Positions 43,480 through 54,489 of a stretch of DNA of 64,000 nt are shown here, piece after piece; position 1 is the first letter of the stretch, and each line of letters begins with the position of its first letter. The stretch spans positions 6,307,116 to 6,371,115 of the forward strand of contig NC_051121.1 in NCBI RefSeq assembly GCF_014839805.1, in the 5' to 3' direction. The notes under the pieces are model-generated. The model was given only the letters and a program-made list of their open reading frames with translations, did not search any database and was not told where the DNA came from. The DNA is from Manduca sexta. Taxonomy: Eukaryota; Arthropoda; Insecta; Lepidoptera; Sphingidae. The position numbers and the translations under genes were made by a program.

Positions 43480-43850
43480 TTATAGCATTGTTGTGATGCA
43501 ACTTAAACATTTTACATGTTGATGCTTCATTTGGAGGTGCAGCACATGATTCTTATGTGTGGAATCAATGTAATATTAACTTTTATTTAAAAGGACTAGA
43601 AAGGACTGGAGTGCATTGTTGGCTACTATGTACGTATCTCTATTTTGTTCTATTCAATAGAAAGTTAAAAATTGTAATTGTAAATGACAACATTTTTATG
43701 TAACATAATACAGCACAGCATAATATTATTTTATTCTATTACTTTCAGGTGACACTGGATATACACAACGTCCTTCAATGGTGACACCTATTTTAGGTTC
43801 ACCTTCAGGGACCCCAGAAAATTTTTTTTGGCATTAATCAGTTTATTATA
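43480..43850 (+). pseudogene. Harbinger family H transposase, second part
   Basis: NILHVDASFGGAAHDSYVWNQCNINFYLKGLERTGVHCWLL then, after an intron-like gap ending at TTTCAG (about 43749), GDTGYTQRPSMVTPILGSPSGTPENFF. The second catalytic D lies in GDTGY. The E-containing end is absent; repeat R copy 2 starts at 43863. A short inverted repeat (TATAATTATAATTTTAGATTATAATTATA) at about 43450-43486 precedes it. Confidence 0.75.
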
Positions 43851-44284
43851 TGATACTTCTAATGTAACGTAATTTTTTGATTACCTTACATGTTTGGTTT
43901 GTCAAGTTTTTTTTGTTTCTTATTGCGGCTCTGGAGGCTTTGCTTGGTTTGACAGGTGATTGCCAACATTGCCACTTAAAAATTAAATAAAATTGAGGAA
44001 GTAGGATTTCCTGCACTGGTCACATTCGATAGGGTCAGTGGTCGTTTTGATGTCTTTTAGTGGATTGTCTGAGGGACATCTCTACGTCGATCTATGGACT
44101 TTCCCATCCCTACGATGATGATGGACGGCTGTCATAGACACAGGAAGTCACTTTCTTTGACGGTTCTTGAAGGATAACATCATGGATTAAATAATCCAAT
44201 TTAATCTTTCACAATTATGGGCAGTATGCCCTAATATTTTGTTAAAATGTAAAATAAACATTCAAAAGTAATAATTTATCTTGG

Positions 44285-44371
44285 GTGAGTTTGTTTTTCT
44301 ACTAAAAATTGATACACATGTGGTTGTATTTTTTCCATTGGAATTACATGTCGTATTTTGGTCTGTTACAG
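44285..44371 (+). other. Intron 1 of repeat R (copy 2)
   Basis: GTGAGTTTG...GTCTGTTACAG, 87 nt, with strong donor and acceptor. The same segment is 86 nt in copy 1 (35564-35649). In copy 3 the flanks ATCTTGG and ATTTTTCCC are joined directly at 55079/55080 with one G-to-A difference. Confidence 0.85.
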
Positions 44372-44448
44372 GATTTTTCCCTTTTAACCTTACGATGGGC
44401 GTCTTATTGATGTTCCCTAGTATTTATCTAAATTTGCCTTAAAAAACG

Positions 44449-44522
44449 GTGAGTTATTATACCTTTTTTACGTGGTGTTGTGCCTCCTAGATAAGGTTCT
44501 AATTAGATTTTGTTTGTTTTAG
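44449..44522 (+). other. Intron 2 of repeat R (copy 2)
   Basis: GTGAGTTATTATACC...TTTGTTTTAG, 74 nt. In copy 3 the flanking AAATACG and CTTTCCGCG are joined directly (about 55156/55157). Copy 1 is deleted over this region. Confidence 0.85.
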
Positions 44523-45261
44523 CTCTCCGCGTTTTTTTTTTTACAATGGATTAGTTTTTTTTTACAATGGATTAGTTTTTTTTTTACAATGGATTAGTTT
44601 TTTTTACTATGGATTAATTTTTTACATGGAACGATTTCATATTGTATCCAGTTTAACCTACATTTGCTGCAATTTTCTGCACCATGACCTCTCAGCGGGG
44701 ACCTGCTTTATGGGACCAGCGGTGAAGTGTTCTGTGGTCTTCATTAATTATATTTAACTAACTTTAGTTATTTCATTACTCTGGTATGTATTTCTAACTT
44801 AATTCCAGTGATGATGCAATAATGACCAAAGGTATTTTTATGTTCTAAAATAATTATTTCCAAATTTGAGAACTCCTCGGAAAATATAAAGAACAACTTT
44901 AGCTTACTGGCTCAGAGACTTTCATTTAGACCACCCCCCTGAAGATTAAAAGTTCCAGAATCTTCCTAGCTTATCCAGGTAATTCTTTTGCTTATTGACG
45001 CCTGGCGCCCGAACCTTTTTCTTTTCTTTATTTATATTTGAAACGGCGTTCAATAGCATAACCATACCACACACATTAATATATCAATTATTTTATTTAT
45101 ATTTATTACATTTGCCCATCCCATCTCTTTTTTTTATTTTTTTATTTATTTTTATTACACTAATAACTAATCGACTATAATACTTAATAATTTTCAAATA
45201 AACTACGCCAATGTCATTTTTAGTCATCTAGTCAGGTAGCCAAATCCCTATAATATTAGGC

Positions 45262-45640
45262 ATATACATGACTATGAATGATAGAGTGCGGAATACTACG
45301 GTCATGGATATGTGTGGAGTGACAGAGGATGTAGTTACAAAAATTGAGAAGGGTATGCTAAGGTGGTTTAGGCCTTTGGCGAGGATGGATGAGAAGACAC
45401 TGACGAAGAGCCGGCAGGGGTCGACCGCACCGAACCTTCGAATGTCAGATATCTGACATTCTCAGTAAAGGCCAGGTCAAAAGTACCCGGAACCGGAGGG
45501 AATGCATGAAAGGATTAATGAAGGTTGAGGAAGCTCGAGAAGTATGCCAGGACCGTGCAAAGTGGCAATCTATAGTCTCTGCCTACCCCTATGGGATAAA
45601 GGCGTGATACTATGTATGTATGTATGTATGTATATACATA
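45262..45640 (+). pseudogene. RTE-type LINE, ORF2 C-terminus and TATG tail
   Basis: MTMNDRVRNTTVMDMCGVTEDVVTKIEKGMLRWFRPLARMDEKTLTK, then frame changes through RNRRECMKGLMKVEEAREVCQDRAKWQSIVSAYPYGIKA-like sequence and a stop. The NDRVRN..V...CG...D....(I/V)EK.MLRWFGHL.RM and the W.SIV.AYP.G tail are typical of insect RTE-type LINEs. A (TATG)n simple repeat at 45612-45633 is the expected 3' end. Confidence 0.82.
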
Positions 45641-45714
45641 ATTGTGCATGCAGGATCGGAGGAAGGGTTTGTATCAGGAGCATTATTGGTATTCAGCACA
45701 AAGTCAAAATCAGC

Positions 45715-46349
45715 CGACTACGATGATGATATGTATGGTAGCGATTTCATGAAATGGATGGAAGAAATGTTGATATCCAACTTAAACAAACCTATTGCGA
45801 TAGACAGTATCAGTTATATTGAACCAGTGAATAAACCACCTAGAATGTTTGACACTAAAGCAAATATAAGATATGGCTTCCAAATAATAATATTCTCTTT
45901 GAAGATTATATTACTAAAGCTGAATAAATGTCTTTGGTGAATAATAATAAACTTCCAACAGTTTATGAAACAGAAGAACTCAAAAAGCATAGTCATGAAG
46001 TTTTTCACTACCACCATACCATTGTGAGCTCAATGTTATTGAATTCCTATGGAGTCAGGTCAAGAGAAAAGTGGCAAGCAAAAATATAGAAATACCAGGA
46101 TCCGAAATACAAAAATTAATAAAATAATGTTTTCTGTGAATAACTGCTAATGACTGGAAGAAATACACTGATCATGTCATAAATATTGAAAATCAATATA
46201 AAATAAGGGACCTTGTTGTTGAAAATGAACTGGAAAGATTTATAATACAGGTCGGGGATAGTAGCAGTAGCAGGGAACAAACCCATGATACAGATACATT
46301 ATTGTCAGGTGTGGAGTACATGGAGTCAGATTTTGACTATGACTCATAA
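45715..46349 (+). pseudogene. Tc1/mariner-IS630 transposase (DDE_3), C-terminal part
   Basis: DYDDDMYGSDFMKWMEEMLISNLNKPIAIDSISYIEPVNKPPRMFDTKANI, with frame changes NNKLPTVYETEELKKHSHEVFHYHH, then a HCELNVIEFLWSQVKRKVASKNIEI-like block and an acidic tail to TAA 46349. D-x-(M)-x-G-x-x-F-x-x-W-(M/F)...(V)I-x-(M)D(N)-x-S-Y and P.(H)C.LN.IE..W are the second-D and E blocks of IS630-type enzymes; the second D region is altered to AIDSISY. Multiple frame breaks. Confidence 0.72.
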
Positions 46350-46599
46350 ATGTTTTTAAATAATAAAAAGGATCAAATATATTTAGTCAGTGTGTACTTA
46401 CTCAGTTCTCAGTTCGGTTCTTATTTGTATTTTGCATTATTGTTAAGAAATCTCAAAGTAAGGCTCCCTTTTATATTTTCTTATTTCTATTTGTAGAAAC
46501 ATGTAAATAGTGTATAGTTGTTTTCTTAACTATTTTTTCTTTGAAAGTTTGTTTCTTAAAATAGAATAAAATAAAAATAAAGTAGGTAGGTACTAAAGT

Positions 46600-47140
46600 A
46601 GGTAAAGCGGAGGGGCGTGACGACCCCCACCACCCACTAGTGGTGCTCACTACCACTAGTGCAAATAGTCCACCGACTAATGGCAGTAAAACCATTCCAA
46701 TATGGCGGAAGAAGTGACAAGACACAAGACGGGCAGCAGCGTCTTGTGATGAGACTTGCGCCACTACGATCGCCAACCCGACTGCCAAGCGTGGCGATTA
46801 CGGCAAAACCACCCCTAAGATAAGTCCACATAAAAACCGGTCCCTAGTCTCCGGCGGCCCCGCTATTTCTGGCTACGGTAGCGGTCATGGTAACGATGGG
46901 GCAAGGGGTGCTAAGAATCCCCGGCAGAGACCAGGCCACAACCGACGAAAACTGGCCCTGGCAATATATAACACACGCACACTGCGGACCGACAAAATGT
47001 AAGTCGAACTGGAGGAATAAGTGAGCAGGTTATGATGGGACGTTAGAGGATTATCTGGAGTCCGAAGGCAGGGGGAGGACTCGATAATCCTCAAGTCAGG
47101 TAACCTGTTCTATTTTCTGGGGTGTTCCTCATTCTGAGAA
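46600..47140 (+). pseudogene. RTE-type LINE, 5' part with endonuclease start
   Basis: Read on plus from about 46920: RKLALAIYNTRTLRTDKM, stop, VELEE..SRL, then RWDVRGLSGVRRQGEDSIILKSGNLFYF-like frames to about 47130. This is the beginning of the apurinic-type endonuclease of RTE LINEs (L.(I/T)(Y/W)NTRTL......EL..E...L.WD..GL.E.R..GE.....SG...Y). Upstream GC-rich sequence (46600-46920) is probably its leader. Cut at about 47140; the tail at 45262-45640 is a separate insertion. Confidence 0.72.
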
Positions 47141-47189
47141 GGCCAACTGGGAAGAGGATTCAAATGTTTGCCTCCAGAATCTAGATTGT

Positions 47190-47400
47190 TATTTAAAAGA
47201 AAAAGTCGATGATAATACGGAAGTAGTACATGAAGAAAATGTTATTCATTATAGTGATATTACTTTGCTTTGATGAGTCCTATGATAAAGACGCTGGTCA
47301 AAGTAACTATGTTTGTGGTTGGGTTTTGAAAAAATGTTTGACGAATGTAATTATAGGTTGTCAAACTTTTAATCAATTTAAGAAAAAGAAACCAATAAAA
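47190..47400 (+). pseudogene. Possible P-element/hAT-type C-terminal fragment
   Basis: DDNTEVVHEENVIHYSDITLL and, one frame away, DAGQSNYVCGWVLKKCLTNVIIGCQTF. The Y-V-C-G-W-V-x-x-K segment with following cysteine resembles the 'alvYvaGyv..K' motif near the C-terminus of P and related transposases. Support is thin and no other P block is near. Confidence 0.3.
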
Positions 47401-47889
47401 ACAATGCCTTTATTAAGGCAAAAGAGTATAAAAATAAAAAATAGCTATGCTATCCTAGTACCGAAATTGAAAAATATTTCAAAGATATCAAAAATATAGC
47501 TACCAAAACTTTAAAAGTCTGATTATATGCCTATAGGGGTATAAAAACACAAATTAAGCAATTTATACACGCCCTAGTATATCGGTCAGTGTTATGTTCA
47601 AATCATAATGATAGCTTTTATAATTATTTCACTAACATGGTAATCAATTTAATAATATTCGCATGGTGCACATCTGTTAATCGAATTTTGGATGGGAAAA
47701 TGACTAATTACAATGGTGATGATGCTACAAAAATTGCCGCCACAAATTATTACAATAAAATTAAGAATTATACAAACGCAAAATAAAGTATATTATTTCC
47801 ACTCGCCTATTAGTTGCCAACGTACTTGTCTCACCATTATAATTATTATTCTACTAAAAAACACATAATATACACTATAGCCTTGTTGA

Positions 47890-48055
47890 GTACTGAGTGC
47901 CGAGAGGAAGATAAGAAGGTTTAGAAAACCATGCAGGCACCTCTGACTTTTTAAAATTACATATTATAATGTATTGCTTATCAATTTATCGTTCGCTATA
48001 ACGATAAATGCAAACATCATGAAAAAACCTACATACCACTTTTCGATTAATGGAT
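47890..48055 (+). repeat. Decayed SINE fragment
   Basis: Contains GGCACCTCTGACTTTTTAAA, TATCGTTCGCTATAACGATAAATG and CATCATGAAAAAACCTACAT in the same order as the body of the SINE at 36914-37236, with many changes and a lost head. Confidence 0.65.
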
Positions 48056-48341
48056 GTACCTATTTCATCTGTTATTCATGAATTAAACACAACACGAAAC
48101 CGATTTGTGCTCATAGGTCGTTATATGACGATACTACAGGTTACCATAATATATAGGTAGAGTGTAACGTAATTTACGGAATAACTCAAATAGAAAAAAA
48201 AAATATATAAGATTTTTAATTTAACAAGAGTATAATAGCAAATTATTCGTTGCTTTTTGTGTGAGCGCTATTGTTTATTGAAATAATATTTACGTCTGTG
48301 ATAACAATTAGTAGCATATATACTTCACGTTTTGAATTATT

Positions 48342-48477
48342 ATGTGTCGAGTCATTTTGTTTGGGTCTGCTGAAGAAGAAAGGAAGAAAAAGACATTGCG
48401 TTTAGAAAGACGCCGTTTACGTGATCCATTGGAATTGCCAAAGAACGATTTCATTGCACATTTTCGTCTCAATATAA
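48342..48477 (+). pseudogene. Harbinger C transposase N-terminus (interrupted by K)
   Basis: ATG 48342: CRVILFGSAEEERKKKTLRLERRRLRDPLELPKNDFIAHFRLN. RRRLRD..(N)PLELP...F...FRL is the beginning of many Harbinger transposases. The frame breaks at the K element target site (ATAA 48474-48477), and the next conserved block is at 52018. Confidence 0.75.
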
Positions 48478-51400
48478 CGCACCCACGGTGCAATAATGTC
48501 ACTTATGCATTTTATGTTAAAATAAACTGAGTACGCAAAAAGTTGTCTAAAGTCCCTCTGCACTTGGAGCGTTATTGTCACTTTTGTAGTACGTTTAGTT
48601 TCCGTGTGAGGGCAGAAGTGTCTTTATGGTTTTGGCGCGAATGCACGGGTCACCGGGAGAAATAATGTCTCATTGGTCAGTTGCGTGCAGCGCCCCGCAC
48701 GAGCAGGAGTCTCTTGGTGCTATAACGACACTAAGGTAATTGTGACAATTTATTTCGTTGATTTTGGGGCAATTATGACACAACTACAGTAGTGACATTC
48801 TTTCTTTAGAATTAAATTTGTTTAATAATTTTGACTTGTAGCAACAACGACTCTTATGTATATAACGACATTGTTTCTCCAACTTACTTTTAATTTCAAA
48901 GTCCAAATTGTGACATTGTTTCTTCGGAACTCAATCAGTTCAATAGTTGGGTTTTGCAGTTAACAATTTTTATAATTATTTGCTTAATAAGTTTAATTAT
49001 GGAATTGACTTTATACATACAATATAACGGAACCAAATATTATAGTAAAACCTTTTTATGAGTAAATTCTAACAACTTTATGCGATTTATTCATTTAATA
49101 TATTTTAGTTGTAATTACTATAACTTATATTTGTTTTAGATCAACAATGCTGCCACGTGGTAAAAAACTTGTGCTACTTGCACGATCAAGTAGCAATTTA
49201 AGTTATAATTCTAGAGAGCAAACAGCATCAAATGATACCATTCCGACCGCACCAGTAAGAACACTACCAGAAGAACATTACACTGTTATAATTCATCAAA
49301 GCATTACGGAACATGCACCAGCAACCAGCAGCAGTACTATTCTGGATGAGCCACTAGCACTACCTTCACTGCAAAATGAGACTATTATATCACGCCCAAA
49401 CTCGCCGTCTATTTTAGGTGACAATGATGTTATCCATGAACAGGAAAACCAGCTAATGGTTAATTTTTCCGGAACCGATTCTAGTGACGAGTTTAGGCCT
49501 AGTCCTAATAAGTCTTCATCCGATAGCTCCAGTAGTAGTTCCAGTAGTAGTTCCAGTAGTAGTTCCAGTAGCAGTTCCAGTAGTCAATCGTCCGATGATA
49601 GTAGTTCTGATAACAACGATGTTGAAAATGAGACCAGCCATCCACCAAACCTAGCACCTAAACCGAAAGGAAGGAAACGAATTCGTAATCCAACAACCTG
49701 GAAAAAGAACATCGCGAAACGATTAAAAATTCTGGCCAAGGCTATACTTCAATAAAAACTAAAAAAAGAAAAATTCTGCTAAGAAAATGGGTCCCGTATG
49801 CTCAATAAAATGTCGGCTGTCATGTTCATCGAAATTTAATGAAGAAAAGAGAAATGAAATTTTTCAGTCTTATTGGCAGTTGGGAAGTTTAGAGAGACAG
49901 CGAGATTTTTAAATAATTGTACGAGACCACTGAAATGTGCATACCGTCGCATAAAGACAAATAATAGGAAATACGAGAGGAAAGAAAATACTGCATTTTA
50001 CTTACTTAATGAAAACAAAGACATCCGCGTCTGCAAAACTTTTCTGATCAATACTTTAGGCATAACACAAAGGATTATAAGAACCGTTATTGATGGCAAA
50101 GCACGCACCGATGGTTTTATTCCAACAGATTTACGTGGAAAACATGGAAACCAATGCACATTAGATCCATACGTAATACAAGCTGTAAAAGATCATATAG
50201 AATCAATTCCAAAAGTAGAAAGCCACTATCTCAGGGCTAGTACGAGTAGAATGTTTATTGATGGTGGCTTATCAGTTGCAGAGTTGCATAGAAACTATAT
50301 AAAAATTCAAAAAGAACAGCAGAAGCCATTTGTAAATTACGATGCATATTCACGAATATTTAACTGTGATTTTAATATTGGTTTTTAAACCAAAAAAAGA
50401 TCGTTGCGACCAGTGTGAGGCATATGAAAATGCTCCGGCAGAAGAAAAAAATAATTTACAGGCCAGCTATAAGCTACACCATGAAGAAAAAGCTTAAGCA
50501 GACTTGAAAAAGACAAAGATATGAAACGATGCCACGAGCCCGGGGACACATCAATTGTTATCACTTATGACTTACAAGCTGTGATGCCTTGCCCTGTAGG
50601 AAATACGTCAGCTTTTTAATAAAAGTCTAGATTGAATTGTAACAATTTCACAATGTAAAATGCCAAAGACCATGAAACAACCTCTTAATTTTGGCATGAA
50701 GGCTTGGGCAACAGAGGAGCCATTGAAATCGGATCATGCGTGTATGTATACTTAAAGGACATTGCTGTAAAATATCCAGGGTCGGACGTGATTTTCTACT
50801 CAGACAATTGCTGTGGTCAGCATAAAAACAGATTCGTATTTGCGATGTACTACTATGCAGTTACAACGTTAAATATAAATTCGATCCAACATAGCTTTTT
50901 GATTCGCGGACATACTCAAAACGAAGGCGACACAGCCCATTCAGTTATTGAAAAAGCCATTACCAAGGCCAAAAATCAGGCCCCATCTATGTTCCTGATC
51001 AATACATATCCCTAATACGCGGGGCAAAAAAGACTGGTAAACCATTCGTAGTGAAAGAAATGACCTATAAGGATTTCTTCGATCTCAAATCATTAGAAGT
51101 TAAATTAAATTTTAACATGACAAAAAATATTAATGGAGATGTAATTAGAATAAGTGAAATAAAAAGTATTAAGTTCTCTAAAAATAACAGAAATTATAAA
51201 TATCGCACAACTTATAAGACTGAATTGTGGGACGAGGCAAATGCTAGAATAGAACCAAGAAGAAAGAATTTACGCGGGAATAAAACAAACATCCAAAGCA
51301 TAGGCAAGATTTCTTTGAAACCGGCGTACTCTTCGAAGATCCCAATTCCAAATCGCAAGACGCGTGATCTTATGCAACTAGTCGAAACAAATATTGTTCC

Positions 51401-52013
51401 ACGTTATTATGAAAAATTCTACAAAGATCTAATTTAATTTTTCTAATTCTATACTAGCTAGGCGAGTAATTAGTATCTAATTGATTTTTGATTTATTCTT
51501 ACTAAATACAAAGTTTCTGTAATTTAATTAAATAAAAATGTTTATTTTAATATTTTGATAGAGATGTTAATGAATGACTGTTGCTATAAATACAGGGTAC
51601 AAATTAGAATTATATTGTTACTGCGCTCATGTAATTTAAAGTCTGATTAAACTAAGATAGTAGTTTTGTAAGCGTATTTTCTATATTTTATAAAGAAATT
51701 TTAATAAAACTTTGGCTGATTTCATGATCGTTGGTTTTAATCACTGTGTCACAATTATAACTTATACATTAGTTTAGTGCCACAACGTCACTACTGAGAG
51801 GGTTTTATTATTAAAAACGGTCTAATTTCTTATAACAATATTTTATAATATTTTCGCTTCTTTTATTATAATAGTAAAAGTATACGTAAAGATATGACAT
51901 ACATTTTTGTTTTAATTAGGAAGTGTAATTGTTTTTAACAACGGTAATTTTTCAAATACGTGTCCTGTAAAAACAACTTTTTGCACAAGTGACTTTATTG
52001 CACCGGAGGTACG
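48478..52013. mobile_element. Element K: 3.5-kb DNA transposon, possibly Sola-like
   Basis: Ends: left CGCACCCACGGTGCAATAAT, right (reversed) CGTACCTCCGGTGCAATAAA; over the first 32 nt 27 positions agree. ATAA flanks both sides (48474-48477, 52014-52017), a 4-bp duplication. It splits a Harbinger transposase whose reading resumes on the far side. A second shared block GCAAAAAGTTGT lies inside each end. The left subterminal zone repeats GACATT(G/C)TTTCTT about every 60-110 bp. It encodes one protein with SDNC motif. 4-bp duplications are known for Sola elements; the assignment is inference. Confidence 0.75.
49147..51437 (+). pseudogene. K protein: RNase-H-like transposase candidate with SDNC motif
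   Basis: Starts ATG 49147 (LPRGKKLVLLARSSS). A Ser run of 12-bp (TCCAGTAGTAGT) units lies at about 49525-49585, then KPKGRKRIRNPTTWKKNIAKRLK and, in other frames, a Cys-rich stretch CSIKCRLSCSSKFNEEKRNEIFQSYW. Frame 49873-50388 has CTRPLKCAYRR...FLINTLGITQRIIRTVIDGK...LRGKHGN. Then CDQCEAY, YDLQAVMPCP (candidate D), DVIFYSDNCCGQHKNRF (candidate D, about 50787-50837) and HTQNEGDTAHSVIEKA (candidate E). The C-terminus ends YYEKFYKDLI (51437). At least four frame breaks. I know proteins with S-D-N-C-x-G-Q-x-K-N (a DUF-type domain) in many insects, but no proven function. Confidence 0.65.
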
Positions 52014-52017
52014 ATAA

Positions 52018-52122
52018 TTGAGATTTCAACAGGTTTTTAAAGAGCTCACTTCATACCCGCCTGTAAGTCGCCGAAACACTGCTGTTTCCAACGAATTTAA
52101 AGTCAGTGTACATCTTGTATTG
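52018..52122 (+). pseudogene. Harbinger C transposase, continuation after K
   Basis: LRFQQVFKELTSYPPVSRRNTAVSNEFKV, the block that follows the N-terminus in HARBI1-like enzymes (F..L...L.P..RR.TA.S.E.KVL). It ends at FKV. At 62038 a plus-strand frame goes on FQVLCTLSFLAIGSYQRIV, which is the next block, so some 9.9 kb may be inserted between them. Confidence 0.7.
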
Positions 52123-52179
52123 CCAACTTTATCATTATACGAACATTTATAAGTACCCAAAAATAAAAGAGATATCTTC

Positions 52180-52366
52180 ATGAATTTATTTAGAAACTTA
52201 CCCAAAAAATTACAAGATTTATTTGCTTCTTATATTTTTCAGATACTGGCAGTTTTAAAATTTTATGCAAATGAATCATACCGACGTAATGTCGGGGACT
52301 CTTTTATGTTCAACGTATCACAACCTACTTTTAGCAAATGTCTACATGAGGTATCTCAAGGGTAAT
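52180..52366 (+). pseudogene. Harbinger family H transposase exon
   Basis: After a TATATTTTTCAG acceptor (about 52243): ILAVLKFYANESYRRNVGDSFMFNVSQPTFSKCLHEVSQG, then a GTAATG donor at 52363. It matches the HTH block Q.LA.L.FYA.(G)SYQ..VG......SQP..S.CL.EV. The same sequence in decayed form is at 42296-42375. Confidence 0.75.
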
Positions 52367-52814
52367 GCCACGAAAAAATGTTCATTTCAAACATTAAAAC
52401 TTAGACTGTACTAAAACTTTAAAAATACGGTACATTATTTTTAATACCATTTATAGTTCTATCAATATTTAGAGCCCAGTATGGCATAATTAAAATCTAA
52501 AAATATTTTACCGCAAAACAGGGTGAACAGAAATATTCTTGGGAAAAAGTCTAAAAGCCTGTGATTTGAAAACTACTTTAAAAATCGCAATAGTGTTTTT
52601 TTGTTTTTACAGTGGCAACATTTTTTTGTTGGTCTGACAACATTTTAATAGTATGAAGTTAGCAATTTATGTCAAAAGATGAGTTTAAAGTGCAACGGTT
52701 GTGTGTATGTCTTTTGTGCTCTTATTAACTTCTCTCTAGTTATTATTTAAATTGTGTTTTTGATAGTAAAATAAATTTATTCGACGGTGAAGTGTATCCA
52801 GAATAAATTGAAAG

Positions 52815-53635
52815 GATAAATCCACTGGACCCTACACAAGTACTGAAAAGATTACCTGGATATGACAGAGTTAGCCATCAAACAGAAACTATAAATGAAT
52901 CTGTTCTAACAATACTAAAAGAAATGAGATATGGAACCATAAATGTCGCTGAACCTAAAAGAAAAAGAAAAATTGAAGTAGAACCTGGAAAGAGCGTTAG
53001 TCTTGAAGAAAGTTATGCTGAAACAGAAATCGAGAACCAAGAGCCAAGGAAAAAAAATAAGAAGAGAAATAAAGACAATAACAAGCAAAACGAACCAATA
53101 ACTAAGAAAGGAAAGGGAATTGGAAAGAAATCAAAAACAAAACCACAAACAAATGTAACAGATGAAACAAAATCTCTCACCGCTAACTTTTTACAAGATG
53201 ATCATGAAGCTGGAACGTCTCAGATGTTTTACGATCATGAAAGTCAGTTACCCTCTGAACCAAGCACAAGCTTCTGTAAAGAAGAAACAGCCTTATTACC
53301 ACAGTCTTTGAGTACATGTGAGGCTAATGATTACTTAGATATAGAAAAGGTACAAATTATTTTTGGTGATGATGTTGTTATTGATCATTTTAAAACGATT
53401 GACAATTTAAGTGTCAGTTCTGATGCCATAATTTCAAGTAATGAAATAAAAAGCAATAACAAAATTGAAATTTTATCTGATATTTCAGTTACAGATCCTA
53501 CACAATTAGCAAAAATATTATATAATAATAAAATGAAAAGAAAACAACAAAAACATCGAAATTATTACAGAAATGATGAGGAAATATTATCCGATTTAAT
53601 GTCTGATATTTATTTAAAAAATTATTCGTATTAAA
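52815..53635 (+). pseudogene. pogo/jerky-like transposase C-terminus and tail
   Basis: An open frame from about 52818 to 53635 begins RINPLDPTQVLKRLPGYDRVSHQTETINESVLTILKEMRYGTINVAEPKRKRKIEVEPGKSVSLEE. The G(I/R).P(L/I)(N/D)P..VL.RLP......ETI..S....L...R...............PGKS segment is a common end of insect jerky-like enzymes. A long lysine-rich then acidic tail follows (AGTSQMFYDHESQLPSEPSTSF, near residue 100), ending DLMSDIYLKNYSY. Over 270 codons without a stop, so not very old. The DDE core is not adjacent. Confidence 0.65.
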
Positions 53636-53756
53636 AAAAAGTGAGTTTGTGATAAGAGACATTTAAGTATAACATTCCAGAATTAACACTTTATATTGAC
53701 ATGCTAAAATTTTTAATAATGACTCATTTTGTTTACTTAATTATTTTAACACCCTA

Positions 53757-54062
53757 ATTATTTTGAACTGATTATTGCACTGTTTTGTTGATTATTGTCA
53801 GAAGATTATTATGTATCAGACTGTGTTGGTAATTTAGTTTTAATACGCTTAATAATAATTAATTAAGCTTAATTGTTTTGTAGTCTTAATTCTGAGGCTA
53901 AAATTATTTTTGAACTGATTATTCTGTTTTGTTCATTATTGTCAGAAGATTATTATGTTTCAGATTGAGTAGGTAATATAATTTTATTACGTTTAATAAT
54001 TATTAATTAAGGTTATTTTTTTTGTGATCTCAATTCTAAGGTTACCATTATTTTTGAACTGA
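53757..54062 (+). repeat. Tandem repeat, about 146-bp unit
   Basis: ATTATTTTTGAACTGATTAT...GTCAGAAGATTATTATGT...TTAATTAAG occurs at about 53757-53902 and 53903-54047, and a third unit starts at 54048 and fades. The unit is AT-rich and non-coding. Confidence 0.7.
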
Positions 54063-54489
54063 TCATTTAATAAGCATTGTTATTGGTTGGGATTATTTTA
54101 TTTTTAATATTAATAAAAAGGTTTTCTAATATATTATGTACACTCTTTTAGTTCATTATCTCTGTGACGTCATACTACGTAATATAAAATATTTTGACAA
54201 CCCTATCACTTTTCTCTATTAACCTCAAACGTCGTATCTATTGACCCCGTATTCCGGGAAAATAGAAATTGACCAGGTTTTTGTCTTTTTCTCCTAAGTA
54301 GATAATAATTTGGCATTAAAATTGTAATTAGGTTGTAAAATAACTTAATAATCCCACAATGAAAGCAGCTTTATTACCAGAAACTTACAATTTATATTAT
54401 TAAAGTCGGTTTGAAAGTCTAGATTGTTTCTATTAACCCCGTTTTACGGTATCTATTTATGTATTTTTCGATTAAAATAGCACATAGAT

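Larger units (their letters stand above)
43863..45089 (+). repeat. Repeat R, copy 2 (longest, both introns)
   Basis: Starts TGTAACGTAATTTTTTGAT and runs to AATAGCATAACCATACC. It has both introns and a tandem run of four TTTTTACAATGGATTAG units (44533-44625) where copy 3 has variant units. By eye it is about 90 % or more identical to copy 3 outside gaps. Near its end TGGCGCCCGAAC (about 44999-45012) equals the first 12 bases of a tRNA-Lys primer-binding site. No long frame exists in the joined exons. Confidence 0.85.

Noticed and set aside
45612..45640. Possible CRISPR or satellite in (TATG)n
   Set aside because: It is the simple-repeat 3' tail of the RTE LINE; no spacer structure.
49525..49590. 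Ser-rich repeat as a separate gene feature
   Set aside because: A 12-bp tandem codon repeat within the K protein; explained by replication slippage.
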